A DNA stretch of 64,000 nucleotides from positions 248,001 through 312,000 of the forward strand of contig NZ_PEBU01000003.1 in the NCBI RefSeq assembly GCF_002887595.1, read 5' to 3'. This document shows, piece by piece, positions 24,862 through 34,028 of the stretch. How positions within the stretch are numbered: position 1 is the stretch's first letter; each line of letters begins with the position of its first letter. A program made the translations under genes and the position numbers. This DNA is from Bowmanella denitrificans (GTDB taxonomy: Bacteria; Pseudomonadota; Gammaproteobacteria; Enterobacterales; Alteromonadaceae). The notes below the pieces were generated by a model. It was not told the origin of the DNA. It ran no database searches and was given only the letters and a program-made list of their open reading frames with translations.

Positions 24862-26088
24862 CTAACGTACGTAATCGAACAGCGATAAGCTGGTGACCCT
24901 GGAAAAGGTGGCTTGCGCCGCCTGTAAGGCGGTTTCCTGGCGGCTAAGGTCAGATACCGCCTGGGCATAATCCACATCCTGCACCACAGAGCGGGCTTCC
25001 TTGGACGCGATTTCCAGATCCAGATTGGATTCAAACACCGCACCAGCCACATTTAGGCGCCCGCCAATACCTGAAGTCGCCGCGCCAAGGGCTTTCAGGC
25101 CATTGTCCATACCGATAATGGCATCATCCAGGGCGGTCAAAAAATCCTGCTGAGGGATATCCGGGTTGTCCAGGGCAACAAAAAAATCATCCAGGGTCTG
25201 CGCCAGGTTCTTTTTCTCCGGTGGATTCAGCGAAAAATCCACTGTGTCCCCAGGAGCACCATCGATGGTGAACTGCATACCGTTAAAGGTAAAAGGCTCA
25301 CCAGAGGTAAAGTTAAAGGTACCTAAATTAGCCCCGGTACCGGTATTGGTTACTGTGACCTGATTACCCGCGCCATTGATTTGTATCTGAAAACTATTAT
25401 TGGCCGGGGTAACGGCATCATAGTTTTGCTGGTGAAAACGGTCCAGATCGTTTTGTTCACTTATTTTTAATGATGCATCCGTTGCGGTAGAGCCTATGAT
25501 GTTGGATTTAAAACGGGCAAACACATCTTCAAACACCGACTTGCCGGAGTCATTGCCCATAATTTTCACCGACGGTGACAACTGATAACTGGTAGTGCCT
25601 TCATCACCCTGAAAATAATACTTATTGCCAGTGGCACTGGGGTCATACACAAAGGCTGGGGATTTGGACTGATAGCCAGCAAAAATATATTCACCCGCGG
25701 CATTTTTGGAGTTCATCAGGTCGAATACCTGATCGCGGATTTGAGCAATCTCTACGCCAATAGCGGCCCGGCTTTCCGGCGTCATGGCACCACTGCCCGC
25801 CTGAATAGCTTTGGTTCTGGCGTTAGTCACGGCGTCATTAATATTGCGCATTACCGCTTCTTGTTCTTTTAAGGCTGCGGTAAGTAATTCATTATTGCGC
25901 TGAAACTGCTTAATCTGGTCCAGTTCCTCGGTCAGGCGAATCACTTTGGATGCCCCCACAGGATCATCAGATGGGCGTAATAGCTTTTTACCCGAGGCCA
26001 GGCGCTGTTGAATATCGGACAGGTCACCCTGGCCATTCAGAATATTGTTGATACCGCGGTCAAATAGCTGACTGGTGGAGATTCTCAT
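24862..26088 (-). CDS. flgL: FlgL: hook-filament junction protein
   Basis: A 408-residue HAP3. It starts MRISTSQLFDRGINNILNGQ and ends DYAQAVSDLSRQETALQAAQ then TFSRVTSLSLFDYVR, both typical of the flagellin-like D0/D1 ends. It joins hook to filament with FlgK. It lies 12 bases after flgK, in a probable flgKL transcript, and converges on the sialidase-like gene with a 6-base gap. Confidence 0.95.
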   Translation of the reverse strand: MRISTSQLFDRGINNILNGQGDLSDIQQRLASGKKLLRPSDDPVGASKVIRLTEELDQIKQFQRNNELLTAALKEQEAVMRNINDAVTNARTKAIQAGSGAMTPESRAAIGVEIAQIRDQVFDLMNSKNAAGEYIFAGYQSKSPAFVYDPSATGNKYYFQGDEGTTSYQLSPSVKIMGNDSGKSVFEDVFARFKSNIIGSTATDASLKISEQNDLDRFHQQNYDAVTPANNSFQIQINGAGNQVTVTNTGTGANLGTFNFTSGEPFTFNGMQFTIDGAPGDTVDFSLNPPEKKNLAQTLDDFFVALDNPDIPQQDFLTALDDAIIGMDNGLKALGAATSGIGGRLNVAGAVFESNLDLEIASKEARSVVQDVDYAQAVSDLSRQETALQAAQATFSRVTSLSLFDYVR

Positions 26089-26100
26089 CTTGTTACCTCA

Positions 26101-28254
26101 TTACCTGGCAGCACTAAGAATGGTATCAAACAGGGTCTGCGCCGTACTCAGAATACGGGCCGATGCCGCATAGGCCTGCTGAAAACGGATTAAGTTGGCC
26201 GCTTCCTCATCCAGACTCACCCCGGATACCGACTGAAACCAGTCATTGGATTGTTGCTGCATCGCCTTGGCGGCTTTTAATTCAATGCCAGCGGTAGCGG
26301 ATTTTTCCCCCACCGAGCTCACTGTGTCGGCATAGGCACCATGAAAAGTAGTGGCATTCTGGTCACTAAAGGGTTTACTGGCATCCCGGCGCACGGTGTT
26401 GACATCCTGCAGTCCAGCCAGTTCCAGGCCATTGCGGTTATCATCCACTCCATCAGTATTATAGCCAATACTAAAGGTGTCTCCGGCCTTAGGTACCCCT
26501 TCGAGACTAACGTCATAGCCAGGGTAATCGTCCAGTGGCGGTGAGCTAAAAGCAGCCGGCCAGCCTGGTGTGCCTTTAGCCTGTTCGATCAGATTTCTTA
26601 AATCGGTTGCGCCTGCCACCGTGGTGATCACCGTACCGGCACTGTCCAGCACTTCAAAGGTATCGGCGGCGGTAAAACGGATCTGGGTTGGTGCGCCCAC
26701 ACCACCGCCGGGTGCAGCACCTGGGCCCTGTAGCCCACCTGCGCCATCAAAAGCCGAGGTGTCGGGGTCAAAAGGCGCGGCATTGTCTACATGAGTATTA
26801 GTCACCGCAGTGGATACCACGGTAGCAGAGCCTAAGTTATTAATATTGCCTTCTGCCTTAATTGGCGAAGCAAAGGCCAGATCCTCCCCACGCAGTACAT
26901 CTAAATCAATCTGTGAGGCGGCGTTACGTGTTGGCTGTAGCAGGAAACGGTCGTCCACCGCATAAGCACCGCTTGGAAATTCCACTTCCAGACCATCGCC
27001 AATGCTACTCCAGTTGCCCGCGCCGGTAGATAACGCATTTGCGCCGGCATAGGTATACACAATCGGGTTGCCGTTGGTGCCTAAGGTTGGCGAGCCGTCT
27101 GAATTTAACAGCTCAACGGTCACGTCCAGGGTCGCGGGCGGGCCAGCATTGACCGCATTTACCGTAACACGATAATCCGACGTGGTTAGATTCTCAGCCT
27201 GATTCTCTTCCACCCGGCCATTCATGGCCAGATTAGGCGCTGAATTATCCTGATATCCCAATGATTGAAATTCTGGCAACTCAAACAGCTTGGCACCCAA
27301 CTGGCCGTCATAATCCATACCCAGTTCATTCTGCTCGTTCATGGCATCGGCAAACGCCAGCGCCAGTTGCCCCAGCTCCCGCTGTTTGGGCCCCAGTACT
27401 TCATCGCGAAATGAAAACAGCCCGCCCATTTTGCCGCCCATATCTGTTTCATCCACGCCAAGGGTGACGGGCGCATTAGATGCCACCAGGGTGAGCCTTT
27501 GCCGCTGCGCATCTGGATCACCACTGATCTGGAACAGATTAAACACCCCGGCTTCCATCACCAGAGCTTCACCGTTTTTCAGGTGCACCATAGTAGAGCC
27601 ATCATCCAGATTACGGGTTTCAATGGCGACAATTTCGGATAGCTTCTGGATAGCCAGATCCCGCTCGTTTCTCAGCACGCCTGCTTCCTGCTGGGTTGAA
27701 GCGCTTTCCACATAACGGATCTGGGTATTCAGGGCAGATATGGTTTTGATCAGATCATTGGCTTCCTGGGTAACGCTGGTCAGTTCCTGATTAACGTCTT
27801 TTTCCATCTGGCGCATATATTTTGACAGACTGGACATACGTTCCATCAAAGAATTAGCTTCCCCCAGCACCAAATCACGGGAAGCCAGGTTGCCAGGCTC
27901 GTCAATGGCGGTTTGCATGGAAGCAAAGAAACGGCTGAGACTGCCGGAAATACTGTTGGCTTCACTGGCCAGCATATTGTCCAGTTGCGAAATCTTATCG
28001 TAGAACGACTGAGCTTCACTTAAGGTGGTGGTGTCGCGGCGTAACTGGTTCTGGGCAAAGGTATTTAAAATACGCTCCGTGGTACCTCGTCCTACCCCGC
28101 CGGTTAACTGCGCCACATAAGTGGTGCGTTCACGCACAAAGCCTTCGGTATTCACGTTGGCAATGTTATTACCCGTGGTGCGCAGCATATTATTGTGGGC
28201 ATTAATGCCCGATGCAGCAATGCTCAGCAGATCAGAGGTACGAATAAGGGTCAT
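26101..28254 (-). CDS. flgK: FlgK: hook-associated protein 1
   Basis: A 717-residue HAP1, at the long end for the family. The N-terminal rod/hook motif ASGINAHNNMLRTTGNNIAN VNTEGF and the C-terminal VSGVSLDEEAANLIRFQQAY then AASARILSTAQTLFDTIL are conserved. The middle (about 360-600) is a Gly/Ala-rich insertion that probably forms extra surface domains. A sigma-54 promoter lies upstream at 28331-28347. Confidence 0.95.
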   Translation of the reverse strand: MTLIRTSDLLSIAASGINAHNNMLRTTGNNIANVNTEGFVRERTTYVAQLTGGVGRGTTERILNTFAQNQLRRDTTTLSEAQSFYDKISQLDNMLASEANSISGSLSRFFASMQTAIDEPGNLASRDLVLGEANSLMERMSSLSKYMRQMEKDVNQELTSVTQEANDLIKTISALNTQIRYVESASTQQEAGVLRNERDLAIQKLSEIVAIETRNLDDGSTMVHLKNGEALVMEAGVFNLFQISGDPDAQRQRLTLVASNAPVTLGVDETDMGGKMGGLFSFRDEVLGPKQRELGQLALAFADAMNEQNELGMDYDGQLGAKLFELPEFQSLGYQDNSAPNLAMNGRVEENQAENLTTSDYRVTVNAVNAGPPATLDVTVELLNSDGSPTLGTNGNPIVYTYAGANALSTGAGNWSSIGDGLEVEFPSGAYAVDDRFLLQPTRNAASQIDLDVLRGEDLAFASPIKAEGNINNLGSATVVSTAVTNTHVDNAAPFDPDTSAFDGAGGLQGPGAAPGGGVGAPTQIRFTAADTFEVLDSAGTVITTVAGATDLRNLIEQAKGTPGWPAAFSSPPLDDYPGYDVSLEGVPKAGDTFSIGYNTDGVDDNRNGLELAGLQDVNTVRRDASKPFSDQNATTFHGAYADTVSSVGEKSATAGIELKAAKAMQQQSNDWFQSVSGVSLDEEAANLIRFQQAYAASARILSTAQTLFDTILSAAR

Positions 28255-28330
28255 GGACTTCCCCGAAACACAGATTGGGCTTGTTCGACGGGCTCCGCCT
28301 CGTCAAATCCTTGTTACCATGAACAAACTA

Positions 28331-28347
28331 AAGCAATAATTACGCCA
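28331..28347 (-). promoter_or_regulatory. Sigma-54 promoter of flgKL
   Basis: The minus strand reads TGGCGTAATTATTGCTT: GG (28346-28345), ten bases, GC (28334-28333). It lies about 80 bases before the flgK ATG, in the gap after flgJ. Confidence 0.78.
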
Positions 28348-28357
28348 GAAATGTAGA

Positions 28358-29281
28358 TCAGGGCAAGCGTTCCATCACCTGCATAATCTTGTCACTGTAG
28401 TTTGGATCAGTGGCATAACCCGCCTTCTGAAGTTCCTGAAAATAGCGGCGGCTGTCGCCAGATTGGCCGATGGCGTGCTGATATCTGGGATTGTCGCGGA
28501 TAAAATCCACATAATCCTGCATTGAATCGGCAAAGGAATCATAGGCTCTGAATGCGGCTTTTTGTGGTTTGGCCATACCCTGCTGGTATTCCAGGGTATT
28601 GACCAGCGCTTTATCTCCCTGCCAGCGTTTGTCGGCCTTGATCCCAAACAGGTTATGGCTGTTCTGACCAGAGGGCAGATGGATCATTTGCTGCCCCCAG
28701 CCGGTTTCCACCGCGGCCTGGGCCACCAATGCCCTGGGATCCAGCCCCAGTTGCGCCGCAGCCTGCTCGGCCTGTGGTAACAGGGCGGCAATGAAATCTT
28801 TGGCATCGGCAAAGGCCGGCTGTTTATTGCCGGGCTGATTAAGCGGCCCCAGCGCGCGCGCCTGAATACTGTCCAGCGCCTTGATTTGGCTGCGATTGAT
28901 ATCCGACAGATTGCCGTCACTGCGAAGAACACTGGCCGGCGTGTAACCTTCCACATTCTGACCTAACTGCTTGACAATCAGATCGGCCAGGCCCAGGCTG
29001 CCACCGGATGCCAAATCTGTTGCCAGTTGCTGGTCGTGCATATCCCGGTAAAACTTAACCTGCTGGGAATTAAACGGGCTGTCTTCATCGGCCAGCACAT
29101 CCTGGGCGTCACGCATAGACTTTAGCATCATGCGTACAAAGATGGCCTCGAACTGCTTGGCCGCCTCTTCCAACGCGCCCTTATCACCCGCCTGAGCCGC
29201 ACGGCGCAGATTGTCCAGACCTTTAAGGTCATGCACATTGCGCGACTGCTCCAGTTGATTAAGAGAAAGTGTCTGTTCCAT
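28358..29281 (-). CDS. flgJ: FlgJ: rod cap and peptidoglycan hydrolase
   Basis: A 307-residue two-domain protein. The N-terminal rod-capping part (about 1-105) has ALEEAAKQFEAIFVRMMLKS and DMHDQQLATDL. The C-terminal glucosaminidase part (about 150-307) has LLPQAEQAAAQLGLDPRALV, AAVETGWGQQMIH with the catalytic Glu, and NLFGIKADKRW. It opens the cell wall for the rod. It follows flgI by two bases. Confidence 0.95.
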   Translation of the reverse strand: MEQTLSLNQLEQSRNVHDLKGLDNLRRAAQAGDKGALEEAAKQFEAIFVRMMLKSMRDAQDVLADEDSPFNSQQVKFYRDMHDQQLATDLASGGSLGLADLIVKQLGQNVEGYTPASVLRSDGNLSDINRSQIKALDSIQARALGPLNQPGNKQPAFADAKDFIAALLPQAEQAAAQLGLDPRALVAQAAVETGWGQQMIHLPSGQNSHNLFGIKADKRWQGDKALVNTLEYQQGMAKPQKAAFRAYDSFADSMQDYVDFIRDNPRYQHAIGQSGDSRRYFQELQKAGYATDPNYSDKIMQVMERLP

Positions 29282-29283
29282 CG

Positions 29284-30396
29284 TCAGATTATTATCAGTT
29301 GACCTTGCAGCGCACCGGCCTGCCGCAACGCTTCAAGAATGGCCATCAAATCACCTGGGGCGGCGCCAACTTCATTAACTGCACGCACTAACTGATCGAG
29401 GGTAACGCCGGGGTCAAACTTAAACATACGGCTGTCATCCAGATTCACATCTACCACGGACTGCGGCGTGACCACCGTTTCCCCCTCTGCCAGCGCATTG
29501 GGCTGAGACACCTGCTGATTTTCCGAGATTGTCACCGTTAAGCCACCGTGAGTCACGGCTGCCGGTAATAAGCGCACATCCTTGCCAATCACGATAGTGC
29601 CGGTGCGGCTGTTAATAATCACCTTGGCCGGAGCGTCGGCAGGTTCAAATTCAAAGTTTTCCAGGGTCGCCAGAAAGCCTACCCGTTGCCCAACATCCCT
29701 GGGGGCCGACACCCTGACTGATGCCGCATCAATGGGCGTGGCAATGGCATAGCCATTAGCTGGATCGGCACCAAGACGTTTGTTAATGGCTTCGGCCAGG
29801 CTACGGGCGGTGGAAAAATCGGGATAGTGCAGATTCAGTGTCAGATAGTCATTTTGCATCAGGCCACTGGGCACAGATCGCTCCACAATCGCCCCATTGA
29901 CAATACTGCCTACCGTGGGAGTATTGGCCACAATACGCGAGCCATCGGCTCCTTCTGCACCAAAGCCGCTAACCACCAGGCTGCCCTGAGCTACCGCATA
30001 AACATTACCGTCCAGGCCTTTTAAGAACGTCTGCAGCAAGGTTCCACCGCGCAGGCTGCCCGCTTCCCCGATTGAGGACACGGTAACATCAATGGTTTGT
30101 CCGGGTTTGATAAAAGGTGGTAACTCTGCATGCACCGCCACCGCGGCCACGTTTTTGATCTTTGGCTTTAAATTACTGGGCATCATAATGCCGAAATTAG
30201 ACAACATGGTGCGAAAGCTTTGCTCAGTAAACGGGCTTTGTTCGCCAGTACCCGGCAAACCCACCACCAGGCCATAACCCACCAGTTGGTTACTGCGTAC
30301 CCCCTGAATAGACACCAAATCTTTAATACGCTGGGCAGCCTGTAGCGGCGCGCTAAGCAACAAACCGGCTATTAAGAAATACGCTAACTTAGCCAT
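29284..30396 (-). CDS. flgI: FlgI: flagellar P-ring protein
   Basis: A protein of 370 residues from the chosen start. ATG 30396 ([20 protein letters not shown]) begins a clean signal peptide and has AGGAGG five bases upstream, unlike the frame's earlier start at 30420. Motifs [20 protein letters not shown] and [15 protein letters not shown] are family hallmarks. It forms the periplasmic ring around the rod. It starts nine bases after flgH ends. Confidence 0.95.
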   Translation of the reverse strand: MAKLAYFLIAGLLLSAPLQAAQRIKDLVSIQGVRSNQLVGYGLVVGLPGTGEQSPFTEQSFRTMLSNFGIMMPSNLKPKIKNVAAVAVHAELPPFIKPGQTIDVTVSSIGEAGSLRGGTLLQTFLKGLDGNVYAVAQGSLVVSGFGAEGADGSRIVANTPTVGSIVNGAIVERSVPSGLMQNDYLTLNLHYPDFSTARSLAEAINKRLGADPANGYAIATPIDAASVRVSAPRDVGQRVGFLATLENFEFEPADAPAKVIINSRTGTIVIGKDVRLLPAAVTHGGLTVTISENQQVSQPNALAEGETVVTPQSVVDVNLDDSRMFKFDPGVTLDQLVRAVNEVGAAPGDLMAILEALRQAGALQGQLIII

Positions 30397-30404
30397 AATG
30401 CCTC

Positions 30405-31085
30405 CTAGAAGGGCCACCATTCAGACGAGAAAAAGCGGGTTAACCAGCCTTGCTGCTGGGCCTGCGAAAAGGTACCTGTACCACTGTATTGGATTCTTGC
30501 ATTAGCGATTTTGGTGGAGTTCACCTCGTTTTCCGGGCTGATATCCGCGGCTCGCACAATACCGGTTAAGCGCAGATATTCATCACCGTTATTCAGGGTC
30601 AGCCATTTTTCGCCCCTGACCACCAGGTTTTGATTAGGTAGCACCTGGATCACGGTAACCGAGATATTGCCTGCCAGGTTGTTACTCTGATTGGCGGTCG
30701 CTGAGCCTTGAAAGTCATTGGCTGACGTTACACCAAGCTGCACTGACTCGCCGCCAATCGCGACTGCGTTGCCACCCAATCCGGTAATGGGATCCAATGC
30801 CATTTCACTGGTTCTGTTGGTATTGGTTCCGGCAGACTTTCTGGCCGTGGTATTTTCCCTGAGCACCACAGTGATAATGTCGCCAATACGACGGGCCTTA
30901 ACGTCCGAGTACAGGCTGCTGGAAAAGTTATCCTGAAAAATAGAACCGTCGTCATTAACCTTCTGCTCGGGAATATCGGGCATCACCGGCGCAAAGAACG
31001 GATCATTGGGCATTGGCTGTCTGGTTTGAGTACTGCTGCAGGCCGCCAACAACAGCATCAAAGTAAAGGACATCAGGATTTTCAT
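30405..31085 (-). CDS. flgH: FlgH: flagellar L-ring lipoprotein
   Basis: A 226-residue lipoprotein with signal [18 protein letters not shown] (lipobox LAAC). It has [20 protein letters not shown] then ARKSAGTN, and [26 protein letters not shown], both typical. It forms the outer-membrane ring. It sits between flgG and flgI in the standard order. Confidence 0.95.
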   Translation of the reverse strand: MKILMSFTLMLLLAACSSTQTRQPMPNDPFFAPVMPDIPEQKVNDDGSIFQDNFSSSLYSDVKARRIGDIITVVLRENTTARKSAGTNTNRTSEMALDPITGLGGNAVAIGGESVQLGVTSANDFQGSATANQSNNLAGNISVTVIQVLPNQNLVVRGEKWLTLNNGDEYLRLTGIVRAADISPENEVNSTKIANARIQYSGTGTFSQAQQQGWLTRFFSSEWWPF

Positions 31086-31099
31086 AACCTTAACCCTTA

Positions 31100-31888
31100 T
31101 TAAAGCTGCTGAATAACCTGACCCAGCATCTGGTCAACCGACGAAATCACTTTAGAGTTCATTTCGTATAAACGCTGGCTTTCAATCAGATTTACCAACT
31201 CCTCGGTCACATTCACATTAGAGGTTTCCAATGCACCCTGAATGATAGTGCCAAATCCAGCCAGACCCGGCACCCCCTGCAGCGGAGCACCACTGACGGC
31301 GGTCTCAACATACAGGTTCTGCCCGATAGGTTGTAAGCCGGTTGGATTAATAAAATCTGAGATAGTGATTTGCCCTAATACCACAGGGTCGGCCTGGCCA
31401 CGAATGGTGGCAGACACCTGACCATCCTGAGAAATGGTAATTTGCTGGGCATCTTCTGGTACGGCAATCACCGGTTGCAACTGAAAGCCCGCACCAGGTG
31501 TCACAATTTCACCATTCTCATTTAAGGTAAACTGGCCATTGCGGGTATAAGCAATGGTGCCGTCAGGTTGCAGAATTTCAAAAAAGCCGCGGCCTTGCAC
31601 CATCATATCCAATGCGTTATCGGTAGTTTGCAGGTTGCCCTGGGTAAAGGCTTTTTGCGTTGAAACCACTTTGGAGCCCGCGCCCAGCATCAAGCCGGAT
31701 GGCAACTCAGTATCGGCAGAAGAACGGCCGCCCGGTTGATTGATATTCTGGTAAAGCAAATCCTCAAAGATTGCCCTGCCCTTTTTAAACCCAATGGTAC
31801 TGGCGTTGGCCAGGTTATTGGACACCACCGACACATCGGTTTGGGCCGCATCCAGGCCGGTTTTACTGATCCATAATGCTGGGTGCAT
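31100..31888 (-). CDS. flgG: FlgG: distal rod protein
   Basis: A 262-residue rod protein. The N-terminal LWISKTGLDAAQTDVSVVSN then NLANASTIGFKKGRAIFEDL and C-terminal ETSNVNVTEELVNLIESQRL YEMNSKVIS define FlgG. The length is the usual 260-262 for distal rod subunits. It follows flgF by 25 bases. Confidence 0.95.
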   Translation of the reverse strand: MHPALWISKTGLDAAQTDVSVVSNNLANASTIGFKKGRAIFEDLLYQNINQPGGRSSADTELPSGLMLGAGSKVVSTQKAFTQGNLQTTDNALDMMVQGRGFFEILQPDGTIAYTRNGQFTLNENGEIVTPGAGFQLQPVIAVPEDAQQITISQDGQVSATIRGQADPVVLGQITISDFINPTGLQPIGQNLYVETAVSGAPLQGVPGLAGFGTIIQGALETSNVNVTEELVNLIESQRLYEMNSKVISSVDQMLGQVIQQL

Positions 31889-31913
31889 AGGTCACCTCCG
31901 CCTTAGTTAACCA

Positions 31914-32657
31914 TTACAAAATCTGCAGCAAGCGGTTTGCCCGGGTATCGTTTTCCCCCGCTTCCTTCATTAATTTCACTTGCAGCTCATAATGCCGCTG
32001 CAAGCTAATCATGCTGACCATTTCTTCCACCGGATTGACATTGCTGCCCTCCAGTGTGCCACTGGCCAAGCGCACGTTTAGGTCTTCGTCAGCCTGCTGG
32101 CCGCTCTTTAATCTGAACAGTCCATCGCTGCCCCTTTCCATTTCCGCCACATTGGGATTGACCAGTTTCAGCCGGCCGATTTCCTCCAGCACTTCAATAG
32201 GGGCGCCCTGCGGACGGATAGACAAAGTGCCGTCATTGGCAATATCAATTTTCGATAAGGGCAACGGCAGCGCGATAGGGCCACCATCACCGATCACCAG
32301 ATTACCGTGACCGTCCTGTAGCAAGCCATCCGGGCCGACCTGCAAATTACCGGCACGGGTATAGGCTTCGTTACCCTGTTTATCCTGCACGCTGAGCCAA
32401 CCTGCACCTTGAATGGCCACATCCAAGTCACGATCGGTGCGGATCATGGCGCCGCCTTCGTAGTTATTGGTGGGGCTTTCGGTCATGGCAAATACACGCG
32501 TCGGCAACCCTTCGCCAAACGCAGGCATGGCTCTGGCCTGCTCCAACTGGGCTTTAAAGCCGTTGGTTTGCGCATTAGCCAGATTATTGGCCCGCACTGA
32601 GGTTGCCAGCAGGTCCTGCCTGGCACCACTGGCGGCAATATAGAGCAATTTGTCCAT
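31914..32657 (-). CDS. flgF: FlgF: proximal rod protein
   Basis: A 247-residue rod protein with MDKLLYIAASGARQDLLATS, RANNLANAQTNGFKAQLEQA and the C-terminal LEGSNVNPVEEMVSMISLQR. It is the first gene of the flgFGHIJ unit here, because flgE is separated from it by about 2.7 kb of inserted sequence. It has its own sigma-54 promoter at 32699-32714. Confidence 0.95.
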   Translation of the reverse strand: MDKLLYIAASGARQDLLATSVRANNLANAQTNGFKAQLEQARAMPAFGEGLPTRVFAMTESPTNNYEGGAMIRTDRDLDVAIQGAGWLSVQDKQGNEAYTRAGNLQVGPDGLLQDGHGNLVIGDGGPIALPLPLSKIDIANDGTLSIRPQGAPIEVLEEIGRLKLVNPNVAEMERGSDGLFRLKSGQQADEDLNVRLASGTLEGSNVNPVEEMVSMISLQRHYELQVKLMKEAGENDTRANRLLQIL

Positions 32658-32698
32658 GACGGTTTATTGACTCAGGTGAACACTTAGTTTGAATGGAG

Positions 32699-32714
32699 CA
32701 AGTTTGATGCCAGG
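32699..32714 (-). promoter_or_regulatory. Sigma-54 promoter of flgFGHIJ
   Basis: The minus strand reads CTGGCATCAAACTTGC: GG (32713-32712), ten bases, GC (32701-32700). It fits the TGGCAY-N5-TTGC consensus and lies about 45 bases before the flgF ATG. Confidence 0.82.
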
Positions 32715-32730
32715 ATGTGTGGGGCGTGAG

Positions 32731-32808
32731 GTGTTAGGTGTTAGGTGTTAGGTGTTAGGTGTTAGGTGTTAGGTGTTAGGTGTTAGGTGTTAGGTGTTAG
32801 GTGTTAGG
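32731..32808. repeat. Heptamer tandem repeat, about 11 copies
   Basis: The unit GTGTTAG is repeated without change for 78 bases. The array begins 17 bases upstream of the flgF sigma-54 promoter, where activator sites would normally be. Exact identity of all units suggests recent slippage. Confidence 0.95.
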
Positions 32809-33140
32809 AAAAATGCTGAGCCAGCACTTCGATATGTCGATTTTTTTCTTTTGGTTAATATGGTTTATTGCATTCCATTATTGTTGGGCTCAAGCCCAAC
32901 CCACAGTGGGTCGGAATTTATTCCGACAAAAAGCAGAGCCTGAAGCTTTAACGTAAAGCTCAACTGAGCGATTCGGACTGCAATCCAATCGCCAGCCATA
33001 GGCTTTTTCCGAATCCCGATGCGTGGATGCGTGAAAGCGCGATTCAGCTGAATCCACTGTCACTCAGAGCCGCTATAAGTCAATAACTAAGATGGCTTTG
33101 TCAGCACTAAACACTTTCGTGTTTTTTGTGTCTTTCGTGG
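32809..33140. other. Non-coding part of the flgF upstream region with palindromes
   Basis: No gene is visible. Two perfect palindromes stand side by side at 32883-32900 (GTTGGGCTCAAGCCCAAC) and 32910-32927 (GTCGGAATTTATTCCGAC), of the kind seen as dispersed repeats in marine bacteria. A further palindrome GATTCAGCTGAATC is near 33040. Confidence 0.6.
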
Positions 33141-33180
33141 TAAAAAATAAGGAGTAAAGTGGCAAGCCACCTTACTCCTT
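33141..33180 (-). terminator. Terminator after the inserted two-gene unit
   Basis: AAGGAGTAAAGTGG (33149-33162) pairs with CCACCTTACTCCTT (33167-33180) with one G-T wobble and a 4-base loop. On the minus strand it is followed by TTATTTTTTA. It would stop transcripts of the 261-residue gene before flgF. Confidence 0.82.
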
Positions 33181-33233
33181 TCGCTTCTCTCCTAGCGACA
33201 ATCAATTAAACTTTTAACAACTCAAAGAAGTTA

Positions 33234-34019
33234 TCAATAGAAATGATCGGATCTGATAAATCTAAACCCAGGGGATCTCATAATCAAGTATGAACTATGG
33301 TTCCTATTATCTACAGTACACTTTGAAAACAATCTAAGCATTGCATTATTTCCAAGTTCAAGAAATAAGTCTTCTGCATTTTCTTGAGTAGGTGCATAAA
33401 CAGCAATCTGACTCACTACAGGCTTAAGTCTCCCATCTGGAACAAAAGGCTGAAATCCGTAATCATAATCTTGAATCTTTGTTAGATTCATAGGGTACTC
33501 TTTATAAACCTCTCCGCCAAGGCTCATATCAACCAATCCAGCAGAACACTGCGAAACATAACCTGTGGCTTCAAACTCTTGCTGTGTGTAGTATTTCTCG
33601 TCATACCAGAAATACTTAAAGTCTAATCCAATTCTACTTGCATCAGTATTTCCTGATGGAACTCCAGAACGATTATAACTTTCTATTAAAGGGAAACATA
33701 TAATTTCTGATTCCACGGGATTACGCGCATCAAACCTATTCTCTTGTATGTACCATGCAATCGATTTATCACCTACAATTTGTCTTAATCTTTTTCTATA
33801 ATCTGAAGACTGATCACTCATAGTATCTTGCGTTGGCTGGTATCCAGCTCTTCCAATAGGCCAACCGGTAGATCGTACATCATAGTTTAGAATTTTACAT
33901 TGCGACATAACTCTACTGTATAAATCAAAATCAACGTTAGAGTCAATAGCAGAAAACGCTTTTTCCTGCTTCAAAATGCTGAGAGTCAAGATTAAAAGAA
34001 GCACATATTTATTTAACAT
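33234..34019 (-). CDS. Exported protein of unknown function (261 aa)
   Basis: I do not recognise this protein. It begins with a signal peptide (MLNKYVLLLILTLSILKQEKAFS) and is otherwise a Tyr/Ser/Asp-rich globular sequence with five cysteines, in stretches such as VMSQCKILNYDVRSTGW and FSKCTVDNRNHSSYL. The region is AT-rich compared with the flagellar genes around it. It follows the 390-residue gene by nine bases and ends in its own terminator, so the two form one unit. It is not a known flagellar component and may be acquired DNA. Confidence 0.7.
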   Translation of the reverse strand: MLNKYVLLLILTLSILKQEKAFSAIDSNVDFDLYSRVMSQCKILNYDVRSTGWPIGRAGYQPTQDTMSDQSSDYRKRLRQIVGDKSIAWYIQENRFDARNPVESEIICFPLIESYNRSGVPSGNTDASRIGLDFKYFWYDEKYYTQQEFEATGYVSQCSAGLVDMSLGGEVYKEYPMNLTKIQDYDYGFQPFVPDGRLKPVVSQIAVYAPTQENAEDLFLELGNNAMLRLFSKCTVDNRNHSSYLIMRSPGFRFIRSDHFY

Positions 34020-34028
34020 ATCACATCC

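Noticed and set aside
32731-32808. CRISPR array
   Set aside because: The units are contiguous 7-base repeats without spacers and there are no cas genes.
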